Shown here in pieces: positions 1-9,098 of a DNA stretch of 64,000 bases. The stretch spans positions 62,001 through 126,000 of the forward strand of contig NZ_BAWJ01000007.1 of NCBI RefSeq assembly GCF_000586475.1. Reading direction: 5' to 3'. Below the pieces are notes generated by a model. The model did not search any database. It saw only the letters and a list, made by a program, of their open reading frames with translations, and was not told the origin of the DNA. The translations under genes were made by a program, and so were the position numbers. Numbering within the stretch: the stretch's first letter is position 1; the number at the start of each line of letters is the position of its first letter. This DNA is from Psychrobacter sp. JCM 18903 (lineage in GTDB: Bacteria > Pseudomonadota > Gammaproteobacteria > Pseudomonadales > Moraxellaceae).

Positions 1-300
1 CATCACCACTGCGACAACACAATATGGCGACACATCAATAGTAAGACAAAATAGCGCTTAAGCAAAATATCATCCTACTATCAAATAAAGAAATAAACAA
101 GAAAACATCATTCACTAGATAAATACTGGGGTTGTATTATAATGATAATCTATATGAGACAGGCGCTAAGAGGTTTTATTAGTGCTTATCCATCAATACT
201 TGATATCGCATAGACAAACTGTCAGTAATCATTACCTCACGGATTTATGCTTAACTGTTATCTATTTAATATTAGAAAAAGACCTTTTAAACGTTCGATT
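1..300. other. Upstream spacer, no gene seen
   Basis: This AT-rich stretch precedes miaE. I see no convincing reading frame, RNA gene or repeat in it. It presumably holds the miaE promoter, but no -35/-10 pair stands out well enough to call. Confidence 0.4.
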
Positions 301-1051
301 ATGGCAAACACTATGAATAAAGAAGATATAAGAACCAAGAACAGTAACGACAAAGTTATGAACGACAGCAATATAGAAGAACCTAGTATAGTAAAAGACG
401 AGATAGATGAGGACGATGTTGATATCACAAAGCTACGCACCCCGATAAAGGTTGACCTATCTGCTGTTTATAATTTTTTGGGTGCGCGCACGACGCAAGC
501 TTGTTGATGCGGCGATTGCGAATGTACCGCTGATCATTCAAGATCATGCCAATTGCGAAAAAAAGGCCGCTGGCACTGCCATGAATCTCATATTCCGCTA
601 TGAGTTTTCTTATGATTTGCAGCGTAAATTGGCACAATTGATACGTGAAGAAATGCTGCATTATGAGCAGGTCTTAGGTATTATGAATGACCGTGGTCAG
701 GCGTGGAAATATCTGAGTGCTGGACGTTATGCCAAAGGCATGTTAAAACACAAACGTACTTATGAGCCAGCAGCGATGGTTGATGTGTTGATAATTGGCG
801 CATTTATCGAAGCACGCTCTTGTGAACGTTTTGCCGCCCTTGCTGAGGTCATCGATGACGAACGCTTGGCAAAGTATTATCGCTACTTACTTAAGTCAGA
901 GAGTCGTCACTTTGAGGATTATTTAGCCTTGGCTCAATCACTGTCTGAGGATGATATTGATGAGCGTGTCGCATTTTTTAAAAAAGTAGAAGCAGAACTG
1001 ATTTCTAGCCCAGATTACGAGCTACGCTTTCATAGCGGTACACCTGCTTAA
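301..1051 (+). CDS. miaE: tRNA-(ms2io6A)-hydroxylase MiaE (one frameshift)
   Basis: MiaE is a non-haem di-iron monooxygenase that hydroxylates the isopentenyl group of ms2i6A at position 37 of tRNAs reading UNN codons. The ferritin-like ligand pattern is visible: Glu in CEKKA, ExxH in EEMLH, Glu in EARSCERF and a second ExxH in SESRH. The reading frame breaks near 503-509. The N-terminal part ends in ARTTQA and the second frame resumes at VDAAIANVPL. Family members have a Trp here, so two bases seem to be missing from TGGGTT. About 40 acidic residues precede the conserved core and are unusual for the family. The ATG at 301 is chosen over an upstream ATG at 247; neither has a clear Shine-Dalgarno. 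It stands alone and is followed by a hairpin terminator. Confidence 0.88.
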
Positions 1052-1100
1052 ATACATAAGATTAGATACCCTCTTATATGGTAAAAATTATATAGCAAAA

Positions 1101-1148
1101 AAGTGAAGTAACTAACCAAGTTTAATGCTCTGGTCTACTACTTCACTT
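1101..1148. terminator. Bidirectional hairpin terminator
   Basis: An 18-bp imperfect stem begins AAGTGAAGTA and closes with TACTTCACTT. It lies between the convergent miaE and the small-protein gene at 1190-1393, with an A run before it and T-rich DNA after it, so it could serve both strands. Confidence 0.6.
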
Positions 1149-1189
1149 ATTAGCCTTTTATTTGAACTTCGTTATAGCAAAATGAATGG

Positions 1190-1393
1190 TTATTTATCAT
1201 CTTTCATTAATGAGCTGTCGTACTGTTTATTATCCTTCGCAACATGATGAGGATCGTGATCATCGGTTGCTCTTTCTGCCGCTGCTGGATTGACTTTTTG
1301 TAGCGCATCATCAGGTACGATGCCATGGTTATCGTTCGCATCTCTTAACTGATGGTCTTCTTGGTTGACAGCCTTGTCATCTGGCGTATTCAT
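1190..1393 (-). CDS. Small hydrophilic acidic protein, unknown (1 of 4)
   Basis: This encodes about 67 residues rich in Asp, Asn, His and Lys, with no hydrophobic segment, Cys or Trp; it looks intrinsically disordered. The start is the second of two adjacent ATGs because AAGGAG sits only two bases before the first and five before the second. It is the last of four small minus-strand genes of similar composition (1190-2485), each with its own Shine-Dalgarno. I do not recognise a family. A role like that of hydrophilin or stress-protection proteins is a guess from composition only. Confidence 0.6.
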   Translation of the reverse strand: MNTPDDKAVNQEDHQLRDANDNHGIVPDDALQKVNPAAAERATDDHDPHHVAKDNKQYDSSLMKDDK

Positions 1394-1470
1394 CATTACT
1401 CCTTATTATCATCATAGTCATTCTATAAAGATAAAAAATCTGTATTTAATCAATATTTTATAAAAGGCTA

Positions 1471-1863
1471 TTAATCTTTTTCATCAGGATTTAACACTCG
1501 TGTTTGGGCATTATCGATATTTGCATAACGATTCATGTTGTTAATACTTTCGCTTTTGGATGTCTCGCTAACCATCGTATGCTCATTCACGCCATCATCA
1601 AAAGCATTACCTTCTTGGTCTCGGCGATCAGGCTGACGTGCGGGGTTGTCATTATCATTGACATGCTCTGAGTGGACGACGCCTTCTTTAAAAGTATCCG
1701 TTCCTTTATTTTCAGTGATGTTCTTTTCAATGCCACTATCAGTATCACTATGCTCATTAGAAGTAGGACTACTAGGTAGGCTATTAGCAGAATCATGACT
1801 ATTGATTGAGTCATCATTTTCACTGATGCGTGTCTTGGTGAGTGCTGGATCATTGGTTTGCAT
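1471..1863 (-). CDS. Hydrophilic Asp/Asn/Ser-rich protein, unknown (2 of 4)
   Basis: This encodes about 130 residues dominated by Asn, Asp, Ser, Glu and Thr and lacking hydrophobic stretches, so it is probably disordered and cytoplasmic. A longer frame reaches 1926, but the ATG at 1863 has AAGGA at a proper distance and begins MQTNDPALTK, so I start there. The C-terminus (PDEKD) resembles the charged ends of its neighbours (KDDK, EGNE, RTDK). I recognise no domain. Codon bias is compatible with translation, but low sequence complexity makes this less certain than its neighbours. Confidence 0.55.
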   Translation of the reverse strand: MQTNDPALTKTRISENDDSINSHDSANSLPSSPTSNEHSDTDSGIEKNITENKGTDTFKEGVVHSEHVNDNDNPARQPDRRDQEGNAFDDGVNEHTMVSETSKSESINNMNRYANIDNAQTRVLNPDEKD

Positions 1864-1987
1864 GGCTATATCCTTATTATTGTTATTCGTGTTTTGGCAA
1901 TTGCTTAATGTGCTTAGAGTTTTCATGGCGGTTTAGCAAATGGTGAGCCTGATTTAATACCCAACTCAACCTAGCCAGCAATTCATA

Positions 1988-2239
1988 CTATTCATTGCCT
2001 TCTTGGCTTAGGTCATAGGCATTCAAATCTGCGACGTTCTTGCCACCAGCGGGTAAATTCTCTTCTTTACGAGGGTCAACATATATCTCGTCGGTTTCTT
2101 GCGACTCTTGTTGTGGACCATCGATATTAGGTTCGTGCTTACGACCTTCATAACTGTCTTGTACATTGTCTAGGTGTAAAGCGGCTGGATCACTAACTGG
2201 TACCGCTTCTTCATGGTTTGGATGAGTATTATTTGGCAT
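1988..2239 (-). CDS. Small hydrophilic acidic protein, unknown (3 of 4)
   Basis: This 83-residue protein is rich in Glu, Asp, Asn, Pro and Gln, with no membrane segment or Cys. It begins MPNNTHPNHEEAV and ends in EGNE. A GAGGG Shine-Dalgarno lies about seven bases before the ATG. It shares orientation, size and composition with the three neighbouring small genes, which suggests a family formed by duplication and drift or selected for a common physical property. Function unknown. Confidence 0.6.
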   Translation of the reverse strand: MPNNTHPNHEEAVPVSDPAALHLDNVQDSYEGRKHEPNIDGPQQESQETDEIYVDPRKEENLPAGGKNVADLNAYDLSQEGNE

Positions 2240-2314
2240 TGCAATTCCCTCGCATCAATATGTCATTCATAGATAAAATAAGTTAATCCGAATATTCATG
2301 TCACAGTTTATTTA

Positions 2315-2485
2315 TCATTTATCAGTACGCAAATCATCTTCAATAAAAGAGGTTTGCTCGTCTTTACTTAATGCTTCAGGCGCATCGACCTCTTTATTGT
2401 CTTCAAGATTTCGCGCAATTTTCTGACTGTCTGCTTGCTCAGCAGCTTTTTTGATATCTGATGTGTCATTATCGGTATTGCTCAT
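2315..2485 (-). CDS. Small acidic protein, unknown (4 of 4, 56 aa)
   Basis: An ATG at 2485 opens a 56-codon frame beginning MSNTDNDTSDIKKA and ending RTDK, closed by TGA. AGGAA lies about nine bases upstream. The product is acidic and highly charged, with a possible short amphipathic helix (KKAAEQADSQKIARNLE). It is the first of the four-gene minus-strand set and the shortest. I know of no family. The combination of Shine-Dalgarno, composition and context supports it as real. Confidence 0.55.
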   Translation of the reverse strand: MSNTDNDTSDIKKAAEQADSQKIARNLEDNKEVDAPEALSKDEQTSFIEDDLRTDK

Positions 2486-2838
2486 AAGGTGTTTCCTATT
2501 TTTATAATTCGTTGATTTAGGCAGTCCCTACTCTTTTTCGTAATACGAGCAATTTTGCGTGAATTACTAGAGTGCTAATTATTTATTAAACCATCAAATC
2601 CGTTTAATAATAGTGTGAGGGCTGACCTTGATTATAAGGATGAGATAACGGATTGCACCAGTGTGCTGCCGTATCAATATGTGAATAAATGTGAGGTTAC
2701 AAGACAGTTTGTAACTTAGACAAATCGTTTGTCCAAAAAAACCAAGCATAGAGAATACTCTACACTTGGTTTTTTGCTTGATATTTATTGATTGTAAAGA
2801 GGTGTTTACCGCTTTGAAGATGTCGTTGAAATATTAGG
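2486..2838. other. Spacer between small-protein cluster and ppk
   Basis: There is no gene here. It holds the presumed promoter for the minus-strand small-protein cluster and, at 2735-2777, the hairpin that closes ppk. I see no other structure. Confidence 0.4.
2735..2777 (-). terminator. Terminator of ppk
   Basis: AAAAAACCAAG pairs with CTTGGTTTTTT around an inner TAGAG/CTCTA stem. On the minus strand the hairpin ends in a long T run just after the ppk stop, a classic intrinsic terminator. Confidence 0.75.
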
Positions 2839-5049
2839 CTAGCTTGATGCGTCAACGCCATTAATCACTTTTAATAAATACTCTTGAGCAGTATGCGGCG
2901 TTTCCCCTGCGGCTGGTTGCAGCTGCTGCCAAACACCATCACCGCTAAGTATCCACGCTTGGGTATTGTCTTTCAGATAGTTAAGTAAACCGTCTTGATA
3001 TACTTGTTTGAACAGTTTTTTGTCTTCGATTGGAAATGCCACTTCGACGCGATGGAATAAATTACGATCCATCCAGTCTGCACTACCACAATATAAGCGC
3101 TCGTCGCCATTATTATAGAAATAATAAACACGCGTATGCTCTAAAAAACGCCCGATAACAGAGCGTACGGTAATGTTTTCTGACAGACCTTTTACTTGCG
3201 GACGCAAACAACACATTGAGCGTAAAATGAGCTCGATTTTGACGCCTGCTTGTGAGGCATCGTATAACTTGCTAATCAATCGACGTTCGGTTAAAGCATT
3301 AACTTTAACGATAATATGAGCGCGCTTGCCGGCTTTTGCATGAGCAATTTCATCATCGATAAAGCTTATCAACTTATCATGCAAGGTAAAAGGCGCATGC
3401 AGCAGCTTTTTGAGATTGGCAGGCTTACCCATTCCAGTCAGCTCTTGAAATATATTATGTACATCCTCTGAGATATCAGGATCTGCGCTAAATAAACCAT
3501 AATCGGTATAAACTTTGGCATTGGCGGCATGATAGTTGCCCGTCCCTAAATGCACATAGCGGCGGATTCGCTCATCCTCACGGCGTACAATGAGCATCAG
3601 CTTGGCGTGGGTTTTATAGCCGACAATCCCGTAAACAACGACCGCACCCGCTTCTTGCAAGTAATTGGCGACAGCGATATTAGAGGCTTCATCGAAACGC
3701 GCACGCAGCTCGATGACGGCAGTGACTTCTTTGCCATTGCGAGCAGCAGCAGCCAATGCTTTAACAATTTCTGAATTGGTGCCTGAGCGGTACAATGTCT
3801 GCTTAATCGCTAACACTTTAGGATCGCTCGCCGCTTGCCAAAGCAGATTGATAATCGGTGAAAATGCATGAAAAGGATGATGCACCAGCACATCGCTTTT
3901 ACGCATGGCGGCAAACATACTGGTTGCTTTGTCCAGCTTATCCATCTCACGGCGGAACTCTTTTGGCACTACATGGGTAAAGGGCTGATAGCGCAGCGCT
4001 GGAATATTGAAATCAAACAATAAGCGCGTTAAGTTGACAGGACCATTGACGCGGTACAGCTGATTGTCATGCAGCTCAAACTCATTAAGCAAATAATCAC
4101 TGATAGGCGTTGGACAATCGGTGGTGACTTCTAGCCGCACTTTATCACCGAAGCGGCGGTTTTCTAGCTCGCCCTCCAGAGCCTTAGCAATATCCTCAAC
4201 ATCATCAGCCAAATCTAAATCGGCATTGCGCGTCAGTCTAAACTGATGGCAGCCCGTCACACTCATCCCAGGGAACAGCTCACCGATATGCTCATGAATA
4301 ATAGCTGAGAGCATGACGTGGTGTTCTTTGCCACCTGTCAGCTCATCAGGCAGGCGAATCACGCGCGGCAAACTGCGCGGTGCTGGCACAATCGCTAGAT
4401 TGATATCACGACCAAAGGCATCTTTACCTTCTAAAGTGGCGATAAAGTTTAAGCTCTTATTGACCAAACGCGGAAACGGATGCGCCGGATCGATGCTAAT
4501 CGGTGTCAACACTGGCGATACTTGCTCAGTGAAGTAGCGCTTCATCCATGCCGACTGCTCAGCATTTAGCTCATCGCGTTTTAGATAACGAATATCCTCA
4601 AGCGCCAGTGCTGGTAAGATATCTTCATTGAGAATACGATACTGCTCAGCGATGGCATCGTGCATTACGGTAGATATCTCATTCAGCACTTCACTGGGAC
4701 GCATGCCATGAACACTGGTTGAGACATCACCAATATTGAGCTTTTGCATAATGCCTGCGACACGAATCTCAAAAAATTCATCGATATTGGATGAGAAAAT
4801 AATCAAGAAAAACAAGCGCTCAAGTAGCGGATGACGTGGACTTGCCGCCTGCGCTAAGACACGTAAATGAAACTGTAATAAAGACAAGTCGCGATTGATA
4901 TAACTGCTGGGTGAATAGCTGCCGTCTTCTGAACGCTGCCATGCAACCTCAGTTAAATTGTCATTGCGACTCTCTGTATGGCTTTTATTATCAACTGCTA
5001 TCACTGTATTATTGCTATCAGTGTCCTGCTTATTATTCACATCCATCAC
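2839..5049 (-). CDS. ppk: Polyphosphate kinase 1
   Basis: Ppk1 reversibly polymerises the gamma phosphate of ATP into polyphosphate. The 736-residue frame is intact and slightly longer than usual (about 690) because of an acidic Asn/Asp-rich N-terminal tail of some 40 residues. The N domain begins at [10 protein letters not shown], followed by [14 protein letters not shown]. The phospholipase-D-like half shows [11 protein letters not shown], with the catalytic autophosphorylated His, and [13 protein letters not shown]. No exopolyphosphatase gene lies beside it; the gene appears to be its own unit, closed by a strong hairpin. The start could be either of two adjacent ATGs, or further in. Certain at family level. 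Confidence 0.96.
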   Translation of the reverse strand: MMDVNNKQDTDSNNTVIAVDNKSHTESRNDNLTEVAWQRSEDGSYSPSSYINRDLSLLQFHLRVLAQAASPRHPLLERLFFLIIFSSNIDEFFEIRVAGIMQKLNIGDVSTSVHGMRPSEVLNEISTVMHDAIAEQYRILNEDILPALALEDIRYLKRDELNAEQSAWMKRYFTEQVSPVLTPISIDPAHPFPRLVNKSLNFIATLEGKDAFGRDINLAIVPAPRSLPRVIRLPDELTGGKEHHVMLSAIIHEHIGELFPGMSVTGCHQFRLTRNADLDLADDVEDIAKALEGELENRRFGDKVRLEVTTDCPTPISDYLLNEFELHDNQLYRVNGPVNLTRLLFDFNIPALRYQPFTHVVPKEFRREMDKLDKATSMFAAMRKSDVLVHHPFHAFSPIINLLWQAASDPKVLAIKQTLYRSGTNSEIVKALAAAARNGKEVTAVIELRARFDEASNIAVANYLQEAGAVVVYGIVGYKTHAKLMLIVRREDERIRRYVHLGTGNYHAANAKVYTDYGLFSADPDISEDVHNIFQELTGMGKPANLKKLLHAPFTLHDKLISFIDDEIAHAKAGKRAHIIVKVNALTERRLISKLYDASQAGVKIELILRSMCCLRPQVKGLSENITVRSVIGRFLEHTRVYYFYNNGDERLYCGSADWMDRNLFHRVEVAFPIEDKKLFKQVYQDGLLNYLKDNTQAWILSGDGVWQQLQPAAGETPHTAQEYLLKVINGVDASS

Positions 5050-5163
5050 GTCACTACTCCTTTGCGTTATCGATACGCCATCATCTTCAATACCAATTGT
5101 CTTTTATAATCGCTTTTCCACTAAGAAATTTATCAGGGTTCTTTCTTCATCCATTACTACTCG

Positions 5164-5228
5164 AAACTATCACTTAAAACTGCCATTCAAAACTATCACT
5201 TAAAACCGTCACTTAAAACTATCATTCA
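5164..5228. repeat. Five tandem 13-bp repeats
   Basis: Five consecutive 13-bp units of the form AAACYRYCAYTYA lie between the starts of ppk and the end of mtgA. Units 1 and 3 are identical (AAACTATCACTTA) and the others differ at two to four positions. They are intergenic and do not form an open frame of interest. Confidence 0.7.
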
Positions 5229-5270
5229 AAAACACGGCGCTATTTATTAAATGGTCATAGGTACAATCCA

Positions 5271-5957
5271 TTAAGCTGATTGTGGTAACACCGCATTGCT
5301 CATGCGCTTTTTGATAATACGTTGTTTATTGCGTAAACGTCTATCACCCTGATTGTCTTCGTAGTATTTTGGATTGGTCAACATAGCGATAAGTAAGGCT
5401 GATTCATCACGGTTCAGCTTGGCCGCAGATTTATCAAAGTAATGCTGAGCTGCTGCTTCGATACCATAAATACCATTGCCAAACTCTGCCACATTAAGAT
5501 AAGCAGTCAAGATACGCTGCTTGTCCCATAATGTTTCAATCATGACAGTGATAATCGCTTCCTCAATTTTACGAACATACGAGCGATGCGAGGTCAAAAA
5601 TAAGTTTTTTGCTAGCTGCTGGGTAATCGTCGAGCCACCAGCAGACATCTTACCCGTCTCTTCATTTTTCTTACGTGCCGCCTCAATGCCTTTGAAATCA
5701 AAACCATTGTGCTGACTAAATGTCGAATCCTCACTCACTATCGCGGCTTGTTTGGCAGATTTTGCGATGGCATCGTATTCAGCCCAAGTTTGGGTGACAG
5801 TACCGCCCGTCAAACGATGAGTCAGCATAAACATGCTGTTATTAATCGGCTGCGTTTTCCAAATTAATAGTAGCCCAGCGACTAATACATGGAATGCGAC
5901 GACCAATAGCATGATTGCCATCAATAACCGTTTGAAAAATTTGCCAAAACTTGCCAT
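5271..5957 (-). CDS. mtgA: Monofunctional peptidoglycan glycosyltransferase
   Basis: This is a GT51 transglycosylase that polymerises lipid II into glycan strands without a transpeptidase domain. It has 228 residues, the usual length. One N-terminal membrane anchor (about residues 12-34) is followed by the catalytic motif EDSTFSQHNGFDF with the essential Glu. Next come GGSTITQQLAKNLFL, RKIEEAIITVMIE and LNVAEFGNGIYGIEAAAQHYF, in the order conserved in the family. It acts in the periplasm at the inner membrane. It is a single gene, with no neighbour of related function. Confidence 0.94.
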   Translation of the reverse strand: MASFGKFFKRLLMAIMLLVVAFHVLVAGLLLIWKTQPINNSMFMLTHRLTGGTVTQTWAEYDAIAKSAKQAAIVSEDSTFSQHNGFDFKGIEAARKKNEETGKMSAGGSTITQQLAKNLFLTSHRSYVRKIEEAIITVMIETLWDKQRILTAYLNVAEFGNGIYGIEAAAQHYFDKSAAKLNRDESALLIAMLTNPKYYEDNQGDRRLRNKQRIIKKRMSNAVLPQSA

Positions 5958-6184
5958 GCGCGATATCCAAGTGATTGAAAAGGTAATAAGATAAGATGAG
6001 CTGAAGAGCCAGTAATTAAAAACAGCAGGTCATCTTACCTAATCTCACAATCGCTGTCATTATTTACCCCACTTCTTTATCATGCCATAGAGTCTACGTA
6101 AAAAAGATCAGGCAGTATTTATGCTGGCAATCGAAGTCCTAAAAACCAAAAATTTGTGACAAGTATTAAGACAAGAGAATAAAT

Positions 6185-6502
6185 ATGTACGATGATAATA
6201 ATATAAAAGCCTTACGAGAACGTATGGTTGCTGCAAACCCCAATCTAGGGGATGCTGAAAATAGCGATAAATGGTGGCTACTTGGGACGTCTGGCTGTCA
6301 TTTATGTGACATCGCAGCGCAACTGCTGACTCAGTTTCAAGCCGTACAGCCGATTGCTTATAAACAGGTCGATATCGCTCATTTCGACGAAGCACTGATT
6401 ATGGAATTTGCCACCACTATTCCTGTAATTTTGACACCATCAAAACGATTAAACTATCCATTTTCAGTCATGGATTTACAGCAACTTTTCATGCAATCAT
6501 AG
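6185..6502 (+). CDS. Glutaredoxin-like CxxC protein (DUF836 type)
   Basis: This 105-residue protein has a thioredoxin fold and the redox motif TSGCHLCD at about residues 36-43. The later segment FATTIPVIL supplies the cis-Pro of the fold. Such glutaredoxin-like proteins occur widely in gamma-proteobacteria; their substrates are not well established. It lies 36 bases before lldD on the same strand and may be cotranscribed, though no functional link is obvious. Start at the ATG at 6185, preceded by an AGAGAA-like site. Confidence 0.8.
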   Translation: MYDDNNIKALRERMVAANPNLGDAENSDKWWLLGTSGCHLCDIAAQLLTQFQAVQPIAYKQVDIAHFDEALIMEFATTIPVILTPSKRLNYPFSVMDLQQLFMQS

Positions 6503-6538
6503 CAAGCCTACAATAAAAAACGATGTAGTGAGAACATA

Positions 6539-7725
6539 ATGAAAAATTTGAGCAAAATTACTGAAATTGAAGACCTGCGCCGCGTTGCTGAGCGAAAAGT
6601 GCCGCGGATGTTTTATGATTATGTCGATTCAGGCTCATGGACTGAGACGACTTATCGCAGTAATGAGACTGACTTTGATCGTATCAAGCTACGCCAGCGC
6701 GTGCTGGTCGATATGGACAACCGCAGTCTGGCAACCCAGATGATTGATGAAGAGGTAAAAATGCCCGTCGCCATCGCACCCACTGGCTTTACCGGTATGA
6801 TGTGGGCGGACGGCGAGATTCATGCTGCGCGGGCAGCAGAAAAATTCGGCGTGCCGTTTTCGCTATCGACTATGAGTATCTGCTCTATCGAAGATATCGC
6901 CACCCATACTAGCAAGCCCTTTTGGTTTCAGCTATATGTGATGCGCGATCATGACTATGTGGCCAATTTGATTCAGCGGGCGAAAGATGCCAATTGTTCG
7001 GCGTTGATCCTCACCGCGGATTTACAAGTGCTGGGACAGCGCCATAAGGACATCAAAAATGGCTTGTCTGCACCGCCTAGACCCACACTTGCCAATATCG
7101 TCAACCTGATGACCAAGCCTCAGTGGTGTATGAATATGCTGGGCACCAAACGTCATAGCTTTGGCAATATCGTCGGTCATGCGAAAGGCGTCGATGACTT
7201 ATCTTCTCTCACCGCTTGGACGGAAGAGCAATTTGATCCGCGCTTGAGCTGGGATGACGTGGCACGCATCAAAGATATGTGGGGCGGCAAATTAATTATT
7301 AAAGGTATCATGGAACCTGAAGATGCCATTATGGCTGCTCGTAGCGGTGCCGATGCACTGGTCGTCTCAAACCATGGTGGTCGTCAATTAGATGGCGCCC
7401 TTTCCTCCATATCTGCCTATCCGATATCGTACAAGCGGTGCATGCTGAAAATAGCGATATCGAGGTGTGGTTAGACAGCGGCATTCGCTCGGGTCAGGAT
7501 GTACTAAAAGCGCGCGCATTGGGTGCAAAAGGCACGATGATTGGTCGCGCTTTTCTTTACGGTCTGGGTGCTTATGGCGAAGATGGCGTGCGCCGTGCAC
7601 TGGAAATCATCCATAAAGAATGCGATCTATCGATGGCGTTCTGTGGTCATACTGATATCAATAAGGTCACCACTGATATATTGGTAAAAGGCACTTATGA
7701 GAACCTCAAAGTTGCTAATCATTAA
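6539..7725 (+). CDS. lldD: FMN-dependent L-lactate dehydrogenase LldD (one frameshift)
   Basis: LldD oxidises L-lactate to pyruvate at the inner membrane and passes electrons to quinone. Its alpha-hydroxy-acid oxidase (β/α)8 barrel is recognisable throughout: YDYVDSGSWTETTYRSNETDF at the N-terminus, APTGFTGMMW, LSTMSICSIEDIA, and VVSNHGGRQLDG containing the catalytic His and Arg. The C-terminal phosphate-binding part is WLDSGIRSGQDVLKARALGAKG and IGRAFLYGLGAYG. The frame breaks near 7412: SSISA continues as DIVQAVHAENSDIEV after adding one base (GCCTATCC to GCCTTATCC). The repaired length is about 395 residues, as in E. coli. No lctP/lldR neighbours are present. Confidence 0.92.
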
Positions 7726-7766
7726 ATTTGTCGTTAAACATGTCATTAAAACGGTCGTTAAAACGA
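7724..7766. repeat. 12-bp tandem repeats after lldD
   Basis: About three and a half 12-bp units of the type AAAACGGTCGTT (variants AAATTTGTCGTT, AAACATGTCATT) start within the last codons of lldD and run into the spacer. The consensus resembles the 13-bp units at 5164-5228. Confidence 0.6.
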
Positions 7767-7894
7767 TCCACTATTAAGGGCACTAATCGTTTAAGAGTAC
7801 TACTCATCAAATCATAATGTCATGCAGATGTCTGACATTATTTGACCATACCCTTTATACTCTATTTATAACATTCTAATGATATCTCACCTTT

Positions 7895-8869
7895 ATGACC
7901 ATTCAACAATTATTAAAAACAGCCCCTGTCACCACGCTGTTACTAGCCAGCTTTATTGGGTTATTCATCATGCAGGTACTGACAGGCGTCGATGCCAATA
8001 ACCCATCGACTGAGGCGCTCTTAAAATGGGGTGCCAATGCATTGCCATTTACCATGGGTGATGAGCCGTGGCGCTTGGTCAGCAGTGCCTTTTTACACAT
8101 CGGCTTGATGCATTTATTGTTTAATGGATTTGCCATGTATTTCTTTGGGCAGATTGCCGAGCCGATGTTTGGCTCAGCCAAGTTTTTGGCATTATTTTTA
8201 CTGGCGGCGATCGGGGGCAACTTACTGAATAACTATGTCACGTGGCACAGTATTGTAGAAGGAACTGGTCAGCCGGGTCTATCGGCTGGGGCGTCAGGTG
8301 GCATCATGGGTATCGGCGCGGCATTATTGATAGCCGCGCTGTTTAAAATATCGGTCAATGGCATGGTGCTCAATCTTAAGAGCTTGATATTTATCATGGG
8401 CATCAACCTAGTTTATGGTTTTGCCGTACCGGGTATCGACAATGCGGGGCATATCGGCGGCGCGGTGACTGGCTTAGTGATTGCACTGGCATTCGCAATC
8501 GCCTACCGTCAGCGTATGACAATAGCGTCACAGAATACGCCTAACCCAGCTACTTATGACGACCGTTATCGAACGACTTATATCAATTTTCCAGTAAGCA
8601 GCGATAGTGATTCTCTTGCTAATAATGAGCACTTTAATACTGTCGGTTTTGACAATAAAAGCAGTTTCTACCCCGACTCTGCTGTAAACTCACACTTAAA
8701 TACTCATGCTAATCACAGCCACCTTAGTGAACAAGAAACACCGACCAAATCTATCCTTATTTGGCAATTACTACCATGGTTAATTATGCTACTGATTAGC
8801 ATTGGCTTTATTTGGTGGTGGCAAGATATTCATGATCAAATACTACAAGTATTAAAAACCATTGAGTAA
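7895..8869 (+). CDS. Rhomboid family intramembrane serine protease
   Basis: This 324-residue polytopic protein cleaves membrane-embedded substrates. The rhomboid signatures are present: WRLVSSAFLHIGLMHLLFNGFAMYFFG in the early helices, the catalytic Ser in GASGGIMG (about residue 135) and the catalytic His in DNAGHIGGAVTG. After the six-helix core there is a polar linker of about 70 residues and an extra C-terminal membrane helix (IWQLLPWLIMLLISIGFIWWW). It is therefore a 6+1 rhomboid rather than the GlpG type with a cytoplasmic N-domain. No GlpR/GlpE neighbours. Substrate unknown. Confidence 0.9.
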   Translation: MTIQQLLKTAPVTTLLLASFIGLFIMQVLTGVDANNPSTEALLKWGANALPFTMGDEPWRLVSSAFLHIGLMHLLFNGFAMYFFGQIAEPMFGSAKFLALFLLAAIGGNLLNNYVTWHSIVEGTGQPGLSAGASGGIMGIGAALLIAALFKISVNGMVLNLKSLIFIMGINLVYGFAVPGIDNAGHIGGAVTGLVIALAFAIAYRQRMTIASQNTPNPATYDDRYRTTYINFPVSSDSDSLANNEHFNTVGFDNKSSFYPDSAVNSHLNTHANHSHLSEQETPTKSILIWQLLPWLIMLLISIGFIWWWQDIHDQILQVLKTIE

Positions 8870-9098
8870 ACCTTCATAGTTATTTATCATTGCTAAATAG
8901 TTCATGATAACAGCTTACTGGTTAGGTTTTCCTTACTCGCTTCTTGCTATAAGTCAGAGCACTTTTAAACCGCTACGGTGTTACCCGCCTAGATGTACTC
9001 AGTTTACTATCTGCGGTCGGTCGCCTTGTAGCGATTCTAAAATTCCTTGACTATACACGATTGCCCCCAATTATTTCATCCATTCACGAGACTTTATT

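Noticed and set aside
1587..1853. Minus-strand hydrophobic frame in the small-protein cluster
   Set aside because: It overlaps the acidic frame in another register, with low-complexity Met/Ile/Leu runs produced by Asn/Asp-rich codons of the real gene.
4911..5203. Plus-strand frames over the ppk start
   Set aside because: They are antisense to ppk coding DNA and the repeat array, with Ser/Leu-rich composition typical of shadow frames.
5164..5228. Repeat array as a CRISPR
   Set aside because: The units abut with no spacers, are only 13 bp, and no cas gene is present.
7814..7841. Hairpin after lldD as terminator
   Set aside because: ATAATGTCA/TGACATTAT forms a stem but no T run follows, so its role is unclear.
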